NCBI RefSeq assembly: GCF_002234675.1
Contig: NC_019867.2
Location: 29,916,747-29,980,746, forward strand
Origin: Oryzias latipes
Taxonomy: Eukaryota; Chordata; Actinopteri; Beloniformes; Adrianichthyidae
Reading direction: 5' to 3'
Length of the DNA stretch: 64,000 nucleotides
Part shown: positions 10,521 to 21,654 of the stretch, one piece after another
How the letters are laid out: each line of letters starts with the position of its first letter
How positions within the stretch are numbered: position 1 is the stretch's first letter
Translations under genes and position numbers: made by a program
The notes under the pieces: model-generated
Told to the model about the DNA's origin: nothing
Database searches by the model: none
What the model saw: only the letters and a program-made list of their open reading frames with translations

Positions 10521-12780
10521 AATTCAACATCGTCTTTATAAAGTCAGGTCATGAATGTGGAGGCGCAGCATTAATTTTCTACCATGAGAAAAGGAGAATA
10601 CGAAAAGGAGGATACGTTCAAGTTCATGTTTATGACCTGAGAACACAGGAAGTGGACGAAGGACCATATTAGGATTTAAGGAAGCCTGTTGCTGCTGCTG
10701 AATGCTGAGATCAGAACAAAAACAATTTCTAGTTTTTTCTGATTTTAGAATAAAATACTAATAATGATAAAACCAAGAGCACCCATCATGCTAAGGTACA
10801 AAGTAAAAAGAAAATAGCAGATATTAAATTCTAAAATAGAAACAATATAAGAAACTGTATAGGCATGTATGCGGACATCCCTTTGTTTAATAGGCCCTGT
10901 GAAGGAGTCGGATTGTTTTGCCTTTTAGTTTTGTTTTTTTGTGATATTTTTTATATCAATACTTTGGATGCAGTGCGTTGAAGCAAACAATTTTAGAAGA
11001 AAGTGACAAACTGCAAATTAGGTAAGCAGCTACTGTGAATGCAGACCCTACTCTAATCCCAAATCTAGGTTTTGATTCCTTTTTGGACCAGGACTAGTAC
11101 GAGGATGAGCCCTCATGTAGCAATGAAAGGTGTGTGGTTTTGTACAACCAGCTGTCAGGAACTGCTGGTGTTGGACCCAAAAATCCTCCTGCACCAGGCT
11201 TGGTGGCAGAACCTTAAACATTTATCAAATAAACTGAAATATGAGCAAAACTCTGGAGAAGCTGACAAAGCAGATGACCTGACAATGACAAACACCAGAC
11301 ATTTAAACACACTGAGGACCTGGAGTGACTGACGGTAGACTAATCAGAACAGAACCTGACCAACAATGTCACTGAAACACTAAAGTAGAGTGGAAAACCC
11401 TCACAGTACTCCTCTCCAAAAGGTAACAGTCCAGATGCTCTTTCAAATTACCACACTTGGACGGAGGGGACCTTGTGGAGGAACAGAGCAAAAACAGAAC
11501 GACAGTAAAAAAAACGTTTGACTTAGACACATATTAAAGTGTTTCCGTACAGTCTAAACTATTTTGATACATTCTTAAGTATTTTCAGACATTCTAAAGT
11601 ATTTTCAGACATTCTAAAGGTTTAATTTTTCTTGTTGGGAGGGTGCTGATTCACACGCTGGATTGCGTAACAGACAGAAAGTAGATGAGAACATATCTGG
11701 GAAATTGTCTCCCTGAGTTGTGCAGTGATTCCACAGAAGAAGGTGGAATAGAGATGAACACTTGGGGTTGGGTTCAAAAACATTCTTCAGGGGTTAATTA
11801 GTGATCATAAATGATCTCTGCTTGTAAACATGAGTGTGGTTGGTTGTTTGGCCCTGCAATGGATTGGTGAACTATCCAAAGTGAACCTCGGCTTCAGCCA
11901 ACAGTGGCTGCGATACTACAGTCATGAACTGAATTAGTCCAACGGTTACAAATTAAGTACAGAGTAAAAAATAAAAAACAAACAAAAAAATAGTGAATAA
12001 TTAATTTGTGCAAAACTGTGGTTAAAGGAAGCAACAAAAAGAAAGAATGGCATTCAGAAAAGTAAAACTAGAGAAGCATGTCTGATTGCTAAAAAAGAAG
12101 ATGATGAATCAGTTGTGATAAGACCCAGACTCCTGCAACAGCAAGCTGCAGCCGAGCTGCAGACCGAGCAGAAACAGGATAAAAGGGGGGTGGGGGGTGG
12201 GGGGCTGAATCCGGCTGATTTCCCCCCTTCTCCCTATCAAAGGCCAAATGCTCCACCGTTGACAAGTCATTATGTAGCGGAATGAACAGTTTTTATTGTG
12301 TTTTTATTCTTTGTGAAATCCGGAGGGTCCCTGAAGGCAGCAGCTCATGCTGCTAGAATTAGACACAGGTGTGCACTGGGGGCGTGCTGATTAGAGATTG
12401 AATTTAAGGATCGGCAGGAACACAGGAGCGAGAGCTCTGAACCGAGGAGACGGCGGGGGTTGCGTCTTCTAGTTGCTGGTTGTGTGGACGAGAGGAGCCA
12501 CCGGAGCAGTGCCAGACCGACAGCTAGGGATGGGAATAGAAGCCCCATGAAGCCTCATTGGGGTTCATGTAATTGTGCCAGAAAAATGAACCACCCATTC
12601 AGGGCTTTGAAACCACACAGGACAGCGGCATCTGGTGGCGGACTGGATGTATATCGACATATGTTTCAACTAAGCTCCAAATAATTAAAGGTCACTTTCT
12701 GTCCATCATGAAGCCACTAAAGCTTCAGAGTCCACAGTCATCACATGCATGTGGAAACAATCATTAAAGTGTAATCATCA
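10521..12780. other. Intergenic stretch between the DDR2-like and lipoxygenase genes
   Basis: No exon with family similarity is seen. It holds A/T-rich unique DNA, a candidate old repeat at about 11060-11390 (ACCAGGCTTGGTGGCAGAAC region), three ATTTTCAGACATTCTAAAG-like short copies near 11580-11620 and a G-rich TGGGGGG run at 12186-12204. Confidence 0.5.
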
Positions 12781-12836
12781 ATGACAGCTGATTGCTTCCT
12801 TTTTCTGAAGAACCTCACATTCTTTAGCCGTTAAAA

Positions 12837-12846
12837 CATATAAAGG
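12837..12846 (+). promoter_or_regulatory. TATA-like box upstream of the lipoxygenase gene
   Basis: ACATATAAAG lies about 240 bases before the chosen ATG at 13083. It is a plausible core promoter element, judged only by motif and position. Confidence 0.3.
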
Positions 12847-13082
12847 TTTCCTTATCAGAAGCATGTGCTGCAGAGCATGCCCACAACACTGCCTTTAAAA
12901 GAGCGAAGCCTCTGTGAGGAGCTGTATCTGCAGAGCAGTTCTTCAGAGGACGTTCTTGGTTTGATGCTCAGAGGTGAGACCTGCTTTTTGAAAAACCCGA
13001 AACATAGCAACAGAAGTGTCTCATTGATCTGCTTCTGGTTTTGTTCTTGAAGTCTGTCAGGATTCTTTTGCTGAAAGTAAAA

Positions 13083-13220
13083 ATGAAGGTGGGGTACCAA
13101 GTGACCATTTCTACCAAGGACGTGGCCTTTGCTGCCATAAAGAAAGTGTACATCACCCTGGTGGGCCAGGATGGCAGCAGCAAACCTGTGAAGCTGAAAT
13201 GCAAGTTCCATAAAAGAGAT
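13083..13220 (+). CDS. Lipoxygenase exon 1 (start of PLAT domain)
   Basis: Starts [17 protein letters not shown] and continues [14 protein letters not shown], the first strands of the PLAT/C2-like domain. The ATG at 13083 is chosen because family members begin within a few residues of this motif; an in-frame ATG at 13041 would add 14 hydrophobic residues. Donor GTAAGT, phase 0. Confidence 0.8.
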
Positions 13221-16200
13221 GTAAGTAGAAAGCATTGGTGTGTGTGTTTAAGAGTCTGCAGCAGTGGCAGAGATTGTGGTTCTGGAGGAGGCAGAGAAAA
13301 GAAGATCTGAGATGGTGATGAAAGAGTTTTCTCTCAAATCCAGGTATCCACGTTCACTGTGACCTGCTCTGAAGACCTGGGACAGCTGCTGGAGATCCAG
13401 CTTAAAAAACAGGGAGGCATCATCATCAAAGACAGTTGGCTCCCTGCAAAGGTGGAGGTGGAGTCTCCTGATGGAAAAGTCTACGTGTTTCCCATCTACC
13501 ACTGGTTAACAGACAGCAAGAAGCACTTCTTCAGGGAGGGGGCAGGTCTGTTCCTCTCACATGCACTTTGCTGTCCACATGCTGTCCTCCAGAATGATCT
13601 GACCTGCTTCTGGGCTTTTCTTCTCTCCTCTCAGCTGTGCTGGACTTCCAGGAGACGAATCCTCAGATGATCAAGACGAGGAAGAATGAGCTGAAGAATC
13701 AGAAGGATCTCTACAGGTCAGAGTTCAGATCTTTAAAGATGTTCTTTATGGTGATGCTCCATCATGATCTCAGCTCTAATGAAAGGAGCCACAGCTCCTC
13801 CTACTGTTCACTGCATAGAAATACATCGATCAGCTGATCACAGATCAGGCCTTTAGATGAAGCCGTCTTTGTTGTTGGACGTGTCCAGGTCCCTCTGGGA
13901 TCAGGACTCCTCACAGCTGGCTGACCTTCCTCTGCTCTATACTGTCCTGTTCTGCTCAGGTGGGCCGTTTACAAAGAGGGAATTCCACTCTGCATGGAGG
14001 CAGATACCCTGAAGTCTCTGCCCCCAGATGACCGCTACCCCTTCACAAGGGAACTGGAGTTTAATTTCACAGCAGTGGCAGCGTATGTGTCTGCTTCCTG
14101 ATGGTTGGACATGCCAGAGTGACTTTGAACTCAGGACATTGAAAAGCTGTACGAGTGTCATGTGACCTCAGTGTCAGGTACTTTATTGATTCTTATAGAA
14201 AGAGAAATCCTTCCTGTTAACAGGTTGATTGTCCAATGGGTGTACTCCCAATTGTTGAGAATTCTTCTCAGGTGTTTTCCCTGTGGTCATGCCATGTCAC
14301 TGCCTATTTAAACTGCACCTGCACCAATAAACAATTGATTGTATGTTCTGACTGCAGACTGTGTCCCAGTGTGTGCTTTTGCTCCCCTTTGGAAAGCCAT
14401 GTTTAGCACTTCCAAATACCGTCAGAGATGTTATTGAGATGAGCAGTGCAGTTTTTATGCAGATGGAGAGATTATTGTTGACAAAAAGACGCTCTTTCCA
14501 GAAACCACAGCTCTAGGGAGTCACACTTCAATAAAGATAATTTCTATGAACAAAAATCTGGTCAAGCAACATAAATCTTTCCTTGAAATCTGTTTGGAAC
14601 TGGATAGGACACAGTTGATAAAAGTTGATAAAAAGCTGGTTGAATTTACAAAAAGAAAACTTCTGAGAATTTCTTCTTGCCACGTGGCAAATCCTATGTA
14701 ACATCTGAAACCAAAAAAACAACTAAAAAAATCACCAAACTTTCTGTATTTCAGTTGTTTGGTTTTCAAACCCGAAACGTCTTTGCAGTGACTAACACTG
14801 TGTTCATAAAAGAGGACGTGTGGCTACAAGTACGTCCTGATCACATTAGAGGATGTTTTTAACCCAAACTAAAGACAATTTTCTAATTTAAAAAAAATGT
14901 CACTAAATTTTAACAGCAATGTGTTTGGAGAACGCCTTATTAAAACAGATTTGTTTTGTCAGATTACGCCATGAAGCACTGGAGGGAGGACGCCTTCTTT
15001 GGCTACCAGTTTCTAAATGGAGTGAACCCGATGATGATCCGACGCTGTAAAACTCTCCCATCAAAGTTTCCTGTTCCCTCGAACATTACCTTCAGCAAGT
15101 CTCAGCTCACTCTGCGGACTGAAATGATGGTAACAAGCTCCTGACACGCAGCAGACAGATTCTTTTCTGGTTTCCACATGAACGTGGTGCTAAAATCAAC
15201 CCCTGAGGGTAACAGCGTCATCTTTCTTCCATTCACAACAGAAAGGAAACATCTTTCTGTGCGACTACAACATTCTGGATGGGGTGGAAACAAACACCAT
15301 CAATGGGAGGAAGCAGTTTCTAGCAGCTCCCTTGGTCCTGCTCCACAAGAATGAAGATGATGAGATGATGCCTATTGCCATTCAGGTGAGTAGAAGCTTC
15401 AGGAAGGTTTCCTCAGAAAAAGACATTTGAATTATTTCAACAAAAAGCTACAAGAACATGGCAGTTGGATAAGAAAGAGGACTGGAGTCAGATATCTTTG
15501 TTGTTCTCTGGCAGGACCAGGAGTCAGATCCTCCATGGATTTAATCATCACATGACACTTGTTGATTTCTCTGCAGCTAAAGCAGAAACCAGGAAGGGAC
15601 AACCCCATCTTCTTCCCCACGGATTCAGAGTATGACTGGCTGTTGGCAAAGACGTATGTGAAGAGCGCAGACTCCAACCTGCATGAGCTCAACTATCACC
15701 TGCTGCGCACTCACCTGCTGGCTGAGGTGTTTACGGTGTCTTTGAAGCGCAACCTTCCCAGAGTTCACCCTGTCTTCAAGGTACCTGAAGCTGATCCGTC
15801 ACCACGTTTATGTACTCTTTCTGGGTCTTCATAACTCTTCCTGTCTCCCTTTCAGCTCCTCATCCGTCACACACGCTACACCCTGCAGATCAATTTCTTG
15901 GCTCGAAACTTGCTCATCTCAAGGAAAGGAATCATTACCCGGGTGAGTGAACTTCAGAAGATTTCTTCATTATTTGTGGGTCAGCAAAAGTATCTAACTT
16001 TGCTTTGATTGCCTGTTTAGTACACAGCATCTGGTGGAAAGGGCATGCTGACCCTCTTGGACAGGAGTGTCTCCTCCATGACCTACAGATCCCTCTGCAT
16101 ACCTGATGACATCGCTGATCGCGGCCTGGAAGATGTGCCCAACTTCTACTACAGGGACGATGGGCTGAAGCTGTGGTCTACTTTTAGGCTTGTCACTCTG

Positions 16201-19200
16201 GAGGACACATCTGCTCTGTTGACCAAGTTGAAACCTTCTACTTGTCCATCTGATGTCATTCCTTCCAAACTCTTCTTAAAGGTGTTTGATACCATCGGCC
16301 AAAGTGTCACTGAAATGATCAACCTTTCACTTTCCACTGGTGTGTTTCCAAATATATTCAAACATGCTATAGTGGAGCCTCTGCTGAAAAAGTCTAATCT
16401 TGACCCATCAGTCTTCCAGAATTATAGACCCATCTCAAAGCTTCCATTTATCTCAAAGATTCTGGAAAAGGTGGTGGCTAAACAAGTGTCAGAGTTCTTG
16501 GATAAAAGGAGCATCGATGACAGTTTTCAGTCAGGTTTTCGTAAACATCACTCCACAGAGACAGCCCTGCTGAAAGTGTCCAGTGATATTTTGATGTCTG
16601 CTGATTCTGGCAAATACACAGTCCTCGTCTTACTAGATCTTTCGTCAGCCTTTGACACGGCTAACCACCAGATCTCATAGGACAGATTGAGGGACCTGAT
16701 TGGTTTGTCAGGGTCAGTTCTCCACTGGTTTTCCTCTTACTTATCTGGTCGGAATTTCAGTGTCATGGCCAACCACAAAATGTCTCAGTCAGCAGACTTA
16801 CTGTGTGGGGTTCCCCAGGGCTCTGTTCTGGGCCCTGTTATATTCTCCTATACATGATCCCCCTTGGAAAGATCATTCAGGATTTCAGCGATGTTTCCTA
16901 CCATCTCTTTGCTGATGATATCCAGCAATATTGCTCTTTTAAGCACTCTGAGACAGACAAGCTGGATTCTCTGATAAACTGCTTGATGCAGATGAAACAA
17001 TGGCTCTGTAAAAACTCTCTGCAACTAAACTCAGAGAAAACGGAAACCTTAGTTGTTGCCCCTGATGATGCAATACCAGGGATTAAGCAGCAGTTGGGTT
17101 CTCTTGACCAGGCTGTCAAACCCAGCTTTAGAAATTTGGGTGTCATTTTTGTCAAAGATATGTCGCTGGAGCAGCACTTCAAACAGCTGATCAGGAACTG
17201 TTTCTTCCATTTGAGGAACATTTCTAAACTACAGAAGATGGTGTCTTATGAAGATCTAGAACTTCTTATTCATGCATTTGTTTATACAAGGCTAGACTAC
17301 TGTAACAGTCTGTTTTCCTGTCTGAATAAGAAGGAGCTGTCTCGCCTGCAGCTGATCCAGAACTCTGCTGCGAGGATCTTGACCCACACCAAGAGAAGAG
17401 ATCCCATCTCCACGATCCTCAAAGCTCTTCATTGGCTTCTGGTTGCTTATGGTTATCAGTACAAAATCTTAGTTTTGACTTTTAGGGCCCTTCATCCTCA
17501 AGCTCCTCCATATGTTTGTGATCTGATCGCCCCTTACAGACCATCTCGTGCACTGAGGTCTGCGGATCAGAACCTGTTGATGGTCCCTCGCACACGGTTC
17601 CATACTAGAGGAGACAGATCCTTCCAGGCTGTCGCTCCCAAACTCTGGAATGAGCTTCCATTGTCCCTTCGTTCCCTGGACTCTGTGAATTCTTTTAAAA
17701 GTCAACTAAAAACTTTTTATTTTTGCAAAGCATTTTAACTGAAACAGCTTTTAATGGGCTTGAGATGATTGTTTTACGTGGTTTATGCTATTATCTTTTA
17801 TGTTATTATGTTTTTTATGTGTATATATACATATTTTAACCCAGGGGTGTCAAACTCATTTTGGTTCGGGGGCCACATTCAACCTGTCTGATCTCAGGTG
17901 GGCCGGACCGGTAACATAAAAACATAATAACAGCTTTTGTTTTTGTTTTTTTACTCAGTTGGAAAAAATGCCTCAACCAACATGGTAGCCTAATCACTTA
18001 TTGTTACACATTCATTCACAGAGGCCAATGGATCTCGAATAAAATGAATTTCTCTTAAAAGAAAAAGGTCTATTCAATTTTATACTGACTTAATATTTTA
18101 CATCTGACACTGAAGCAATCCTGATAATAAACTCAAGACAAAAATGAAACACCCCGCCTAAAAAAACAAACTGTCCGTTTTTCTTGGAAAGCTCAGCAAT
18201 CCACTTCTTTTTGACAACATTTTGGTCATTATTGTGCCACTACTGATCATTCTTATAGCAACACAACAGCCTTGAGGCTTGCGGGGAACAAACTGCATCT
18301 TACCCAGAAGCAGAGCTGTTAGGTTTCAAACATATGCTCTTTCACCTGTTTTGATTTTCCTTTGCTTCCCCTAGTGGCAGAATTGCACATTTCGGTAATT
18401 TCTTTAAAAAAATCATAACTCGCCACAGTAATGGACTAGAAACGTGCTTTCTTTTTTAAACATGCTTATGATTTTTTCTTTTCATGTGTGGGCCGGACTA
18501 AACCACCTGGGGGGCCAGATATGGCCCGCGGGCCGTATGTTTGACACCCCTATTTTAACCTTTGAAGCACCTTGTGACTTTTGTCTGTGAAAGGTGCTAT
18601 ACAAATAAATTTACTTACTTATTTACTGTTAAAGCTTGTACAGGTGAGTTTACCCTGAATAATGTTGAGAATCCCTTCAGGGCTGAAGTGACAAAAGATA
18701 AAGTGCAGAATTCTGTTACTGCTGGGTCATTTTCTCAAAGGGAAAATAGATTATGAGTTTGTAAATGTTTGAATCATTAATTTATCCAATCATTCAACAA
18801 CTACCAAGACTTTGTGGATTATGTGGAGAGCCAAAAAGGTTCTAGAATGGATCATATCCCAAACCTGCAGAAACCACACCCAACACCAAGACCTAAATCA
18901 CAAACTATCCTATATGATGTTTTTGGACCGTCCCCACATTAATAGGGAGAATAGACAGACCTGAGGTAGGTCTGAGGTAGACAGACCTCACAAAAAGGCA
19001 ATACAACTGGGATTTGAACATTTAAATAATGACAAAACACAATAGACTGGACTCAAACTTCAGGTGGAAATGCATTTTGTTGACAGTTTGTGTTCTTGTC
19101 AAAGGTTTGTTCACGGCATCCTCAGCTTCTACTACAAGAACGACTGCATGGTCCAGAATGATGCTGAGCTGCAGAGCTGGATCCAGGAGATCTTTGAAAA

Positions 19201-20156
19201 TGGCTTTCTGAGACGCAGTGAGACCGGCGGGTGGATTTTATGAAGTTGGAGATAAATACATTCCAGGAACATCAGTTAATGGTTGATCTGATCTTAACCG
19301 CTGTAAATGAACAAGTTTTCCTTCCTAATTCTCAGGAATCCCACAGAAATTCACCACTGTGGCTGAGCTGGTCAAGTTTGTTACCATGATGATGTTCACC
19401 TGCTCTGTACAGCATGCCGCTGTTAACACTGGACAGGTGAGTCATCATCATTCAAATGAGATCCTGGTTTCCTTGTGTGAGATTTCTGGAAACTAAGGAG
19501 GATCTTAGACTGAAATCATCAGAGCTTTACTTTCTTATGAAGTTTACCTGATATCCAAACTTTTCTTCAAAGTATCTGAAGCATATCTTTAACCAAAAAT
19601 CCTCTTGTCCTCTGATTCAAATGCCACTTTTACTGCAGTATGACCTTTATGGCTGGATGCCCAATGGCCCCTCCACCATGCAGGAACCCCCTCCAACCCA
19701 GAAGGGTAAAGCAGATGAAGCCAGCTTCCTGTCCACTCTACCAGACGTTCAGACTACAGTACACATTTTGGCTACCATCTGGCTGCTCAGTATGCAGTCC
19801 TCTGACGCGGTAAGAGAACAGGGGTTATGATGCCATCTTAATTCTCTGAACCCTGATAACTTCAATCATTGTTGCCGTGGTGACACTCCAGAACCACCAT
19901 GCACTGCTGGGAAGACCCAGTTTTCTTCCTGCTTTTGATAGAAATGTGTGACTGAAAATGTCTTTGTTCTCCACAGCGATACCTTCATGAGTTTGTGGAG
20001 GAGCATTTCACCGAGGACTTTCCGAAGTACAAGGTCACCACGTTCCAGCGAGATCTCATGAAGCTCAGTGAAGACATCAAGTGCAGAAACCAAAATGTGA
20101 AGCTGCCGTACACCTTTCTGGACCCAATGCTGGTGGAGAACAGTGTAGCCATTTGA
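13083..20156 (+). CDS. PLAT/lipoxygenase (ALOXE3/ALOX15B-like), probably disrupted
   Basis: Iron dioxygenase or hydroperoxide isomerase family acting on polyunsaturated fatty acids. Exons: 13083-13220, 13344-13545, 13635-13716, 13960-14082, 14963-15129, 15242-15385, 15577-15780, 15856-15942, 16021-about 16182, 19105-19217, 19336-19436, 19639-19809, 19977-20156 (TGA). An N-terminal PLAT domain is followed by the helical catalytic domain with [13 protein letters not shown]. Iron ligands are all visible: two His in YHLLRTHLL, His and Asn in QHAAVNTGQ, and the C-terminal Ile of NSVAI. The total is about 625 residues where the family has 660-680. Two lesions explain this: a linking exon is not found between 14082 and 14963, where the phases also disagree, and a LINE replaces the donor after 16182. 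Exons are otherwise open, so loss would be recent, or the assembly may be at fault. The paralogue within the family is not resolved. Confidence 0.85.
13344..13545 (+). CDS. Lipoxygenase exon 2 (rest of PLAT domain)
   Basis: Encodes [36 protein letters not shown] and [10 protein letters not shown], the calcium- and membrane-facing PLAT strands. Ends FREGA in phase 1, which gives AVLDFQETN with the next exon; the donor is the weaker GTCTGT. Confidence 0.85.
13635..13716 (+). CDS. Lipoxygenase exon 3
   Basis: Encodes [20 protein letters not shown] then NQKDLYR, the hinge between the PLAT and catalytic domains. Acceptor CTCAG, donor GTCAG, phase 2 at the end. Confidence 0.85.
13960..14082 (+). 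CDS. Lipoxygenase exon 4
   Basis: Encodes [20 protein letters not shown] and [20 protein letters not shown], matching the W..Y..G.P.C......LP.D.RF motif of animal lipoxygenases. It ends in phase 2, while the next recognisable exon needs phase 1; this is the evidence for a missing exon. Confidence 0.85.
14083..14962 (+). other. Long intron where one lipoxygenase exon should be
   Basis: About 880 bases separate exons that other lipoxygenases join through a roughly 100-base exon with an LKGL...W..L..IK.IF-type sequence. I read all three forward frames and did not find it. The stretch contains A/T-rich DNA, possibly an inserted repeat at 14165-14350, and several AG acceptors leading only to short open frames. 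Confidence 0.55.
14963..15129 (+). CDS. Lipoxygenase exon 6 (catalytic domain entry)
   Basis: Encodes [20 protein letters not shown] then [20 protein letters not shown], a hallmark of all animal lipoxygenases lining the substrate cavity. Acceptor GTCAG, donor GTAACA, phase 0 at the end. Confidence 0.9.
15242..15385 (+). CDS. Lipoxygenase exon 7
   Basis: Encodes [20 protein letters not shown] and [20 protein letters not shown], the conserved ...DY..LDG...........APL.LL stretch. Acceptor CAACAG, donor GTGAG, phase 0. Confidence 0.9.
15577..15780 (+). CDS. Lipoxygenase exon 8 (first two iron ligands)
   Basis: Encodes [20 protein letters not shown], the [12 protein letters not shown] motif and [17 protein letters not shown], whose spaced histidines are the first pair of non-haem iron ligands. 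Donor GTACCT, phase 0. No substitutions are seen at these residues. Confidence 0.93.
15856..15942 (+). CDS. Lipoxygenase exon 9
   Basis: Encodes [20 protein letters not shown] then ISRKGIITR. The alanine of NFLAR lies at the position that in this family separates S-type (Ala) from R-type (Gly) oxygenation, so S-type chemistry is predicted (inference). Phase 0 on both sides. Confidence 0.9.
16021..16182 (+). CDS. Lipoxygenase exon 10, truncated at its 3' end by a LINE
   Basis: Encodes [40 protein letters not shown] and [10 protein letters not shown]. It should continue about three residues to a phase-2 donor before [10 protein letters not shown] in the exon at 19105. Instead the reading frame runs straight into reverse transcriptase, and no GT donor in the right phase is present near the junction. 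Confidence 0.82.
16183..18628 (+). mobile_element. 5'-truncated Rex1/L2-like non-LTR retrotransposon
   Basis: Remnant of a reverse transcriptase gene in the lipoxygenase, same strand. The first part (16183-16680) encodes [39 protein letters not shown] and STETALL...[11 protein letters not shown], then stops at 16678. The second part (16803-17738, another frame) has FADDIQQY in place of the usual YADD box, [15 protein letters not shown] and the C-terminal FKSQLKTF motif. The tail, after a nested hAT element, ends in GGTGCTATACAAATAAATTT with an ACTTACTT repeat, the expected Rex1-type 3' end. The stop and frame change show it is dead. Left edge is uncertain by a few bases. Confidence 0.85.
17841..18551. 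mobile_element. Nested hAT-type miniature element
   Basis: About 711 bases with inverted ends: AGGGGTGTCAAAC on the left and GTTTGACACCCCT on the right. Both ends carry GTGGGCCGGAC-like subterminal copies. Flanked by the 8-bp duplication ATTTTAAC (17833-17840 and 18552-18559), the length expected of hAT transposition. It splits the 3' tail of the Rex1-like element. No transposase is encoded. Confidence 0.88.
19105..19217 (+). CDS. Lipoxygenase exon 11
   Basis: Encodes [20 protein letters not shown] and [17 protein letters not shown], the conserved segment that follows the LKLW motif in all animal lipoxygenases. It opens with the last base of a split arginine codon. Donor GTGAGA. Confidence 0.9.
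19336..19436 (+). CDS. Lipoxygenase exon 12 (second iron-ligand pair)
   Basis: Encodes [20 protein letters not shown] then [13 protein letters not shown]. His and Asn of QHAAVN are the third and fourth iron ligands, the Asn form being common in 5-LOX and epidermal-type enzymes. Acceptor CTCAG, donor GTGAG. Confidence 0.92.
19639..19809 (+). CDS. Lipoxygenase exon 13
   Basis: Encodes [40 protein letters not shown] and SMQSSDA, corresponding to the YD...W.PN.P..M..PPP motif of the family. Acceptor TGCAG, donor GTAAGA, phase 0. Confidence 0.92.
19977..20156 (+). CDS. Lipoxygenase terminal exon (C-terminal iron-ligand isoleucine)
   Basis: Encodes [20 protein letters not shown] and [17 protein letters not shown], then TGA. 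The last residue, Ile, supplies its carboxylate to the iron, and its preservation means the protein end is intact. AATAAA at 20345-20350 is the likely polyadenylation signal. Confidence 0.93.
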   Translation, partial: RYLHEFVEEHFTEDFPKYKVTTFQRDLMKLSEDIKCRNQNVKLPYTFLDPMLVENSVAI

Positions 20157-20344
20157 ACCCTCAGAAACCTATTTGTCTCCAAAAATGGAGAGGCTTCAAC
20201 TAAGACTTAGAAACTAAAGTAGCCTCTTTTATTTTTTATAGGTCTTTGCACATCCACACATTCCTCCATTTTTCTGAGTTTGTTTTCAGAATTCGTACAT
20301 AGGTATTTTATGTTTCCGTGTTTCTGTGTATATATATATGTGAC

Positions 20345-20350
20345 AATAAA
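20345..20350 (+). terminator. Polyadenylation signal of the lipoxygenase gene
   Basis: AATAAA 189 bases after the stop codon, followed by a T-rich CTTGATTCTTTCATTC stretch. A second AATAAA at 20632 could serve a longer transcript. Confidence 0.5.
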
Positions 20351-20359
20351 CTTGATTCT

Positions 20360-21550
20360 TTCATTCTATCATGAATATTAAGAACAGAGACTACTTTGAT
20401 GGTAATCATGGTGAATTGGTGTTCTAAGAAACATTTAGAAGTGCATCTGATGTACTGATAGTTTGTTCAGAGTGTTTTGTGTCTTTGCAGCTGGGACAGG
20501 CTCCACCCACTGAGAAACAGGGATTAATGGATGAATATTCTACATAAATATCCCCCCATTCCTCCAGCAATATCTTATGGTTCTTGTACTTACTTTTGAT
20601 TTAATCTGTTCTTCTCTGTAAATGCTGAAACAATAAACTAATTAAACTACGATCCAAGTTTTCCTCAGCTTTTTGTCTAGTTTGTTGATAAATGAATTTT
20701 TTAAATATTTGTTCTTTGTACCACAATATCACCATGAGAAACCTCGGTATGACTTCACAGCAAAGAAATCAGTTGTTTGTTTTTATATTCGGTAAGGATA
20801 AAGCGAGTTTATTTGCCAGATCCTTGTGTTCACTAAATATCAAGATCTTATAAATCTGCGGAGGCCAGAATCACTGTTTTCACTGCTGTTGAATGGAGGG
20901 CCTCACTACTTTAGGACAATTATAATCAGCTGCTTTAAATGCAGGTAACTATGCTTTCCAGTCATTGATAGTGAAATGATGACTGAACAACCAAGAGACG
21001 TGCACTTGGTGAGACTTAATGAGCTTGTCTTACAAAAAGGAGTTCCTAGCATGTCTATGCAATGTCTGTCCAGTAATCTGGAGAAGAGTTCAAATTTTGA
21101 GGTCTGTTATCCAAAAGAGAAAGAGTGAAGCAAACAATTGCAAAATACACGCAACAAAGGCACTAAGGCAGGCAAAACACTTGATCCAGGAGCCATGAAC
21201 TGGGTGGTGATGATACCATGGAGCTTGGTGGATGACTGTTGGGATTTGAGCACGGTACAGAGAACTGAAGATACACCGAGGAATACGACAGAAACATAAG
21301 ACAGAGGAGACCAGAAACATTGAGGAACTGGAGACCTTTTTAGAAGACAAGATGGATGTTGGTTGTAGAAATTGGCTCTGTCACAATCGGAACACGTAGC
21401 TATGTAATCCCCAACATCAAGAGATTAAGATTGCCACTAAAAGCTACTCCAAACAACTGCGAGTGAACCACAAATCCCTACTGAGATGGAAGGGGAGAGG
21501 AGTGACACCAATGGAGCCTCTGGAACGGAGGGACGAAGGGCATCACCACA
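20360..21550. other. Intergenic, no gene seen
   Basis: About 1.2 kb after the lipoxygenase. Open frames are short and lack recognisable motifs. A second AATAAA lies at 20632. No clear repeat structure was noticed. Confidence 0.45.
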
Positions 21551-21654
21551 TGTGTTAGAAACTCACTCCAAAGAAAATTGTGTTTTTACCATGTTCTTGT
21601 AGCATTGATTGTTCTTATGATAGAGGACATATATATATGTATAAAAAAACAAAA

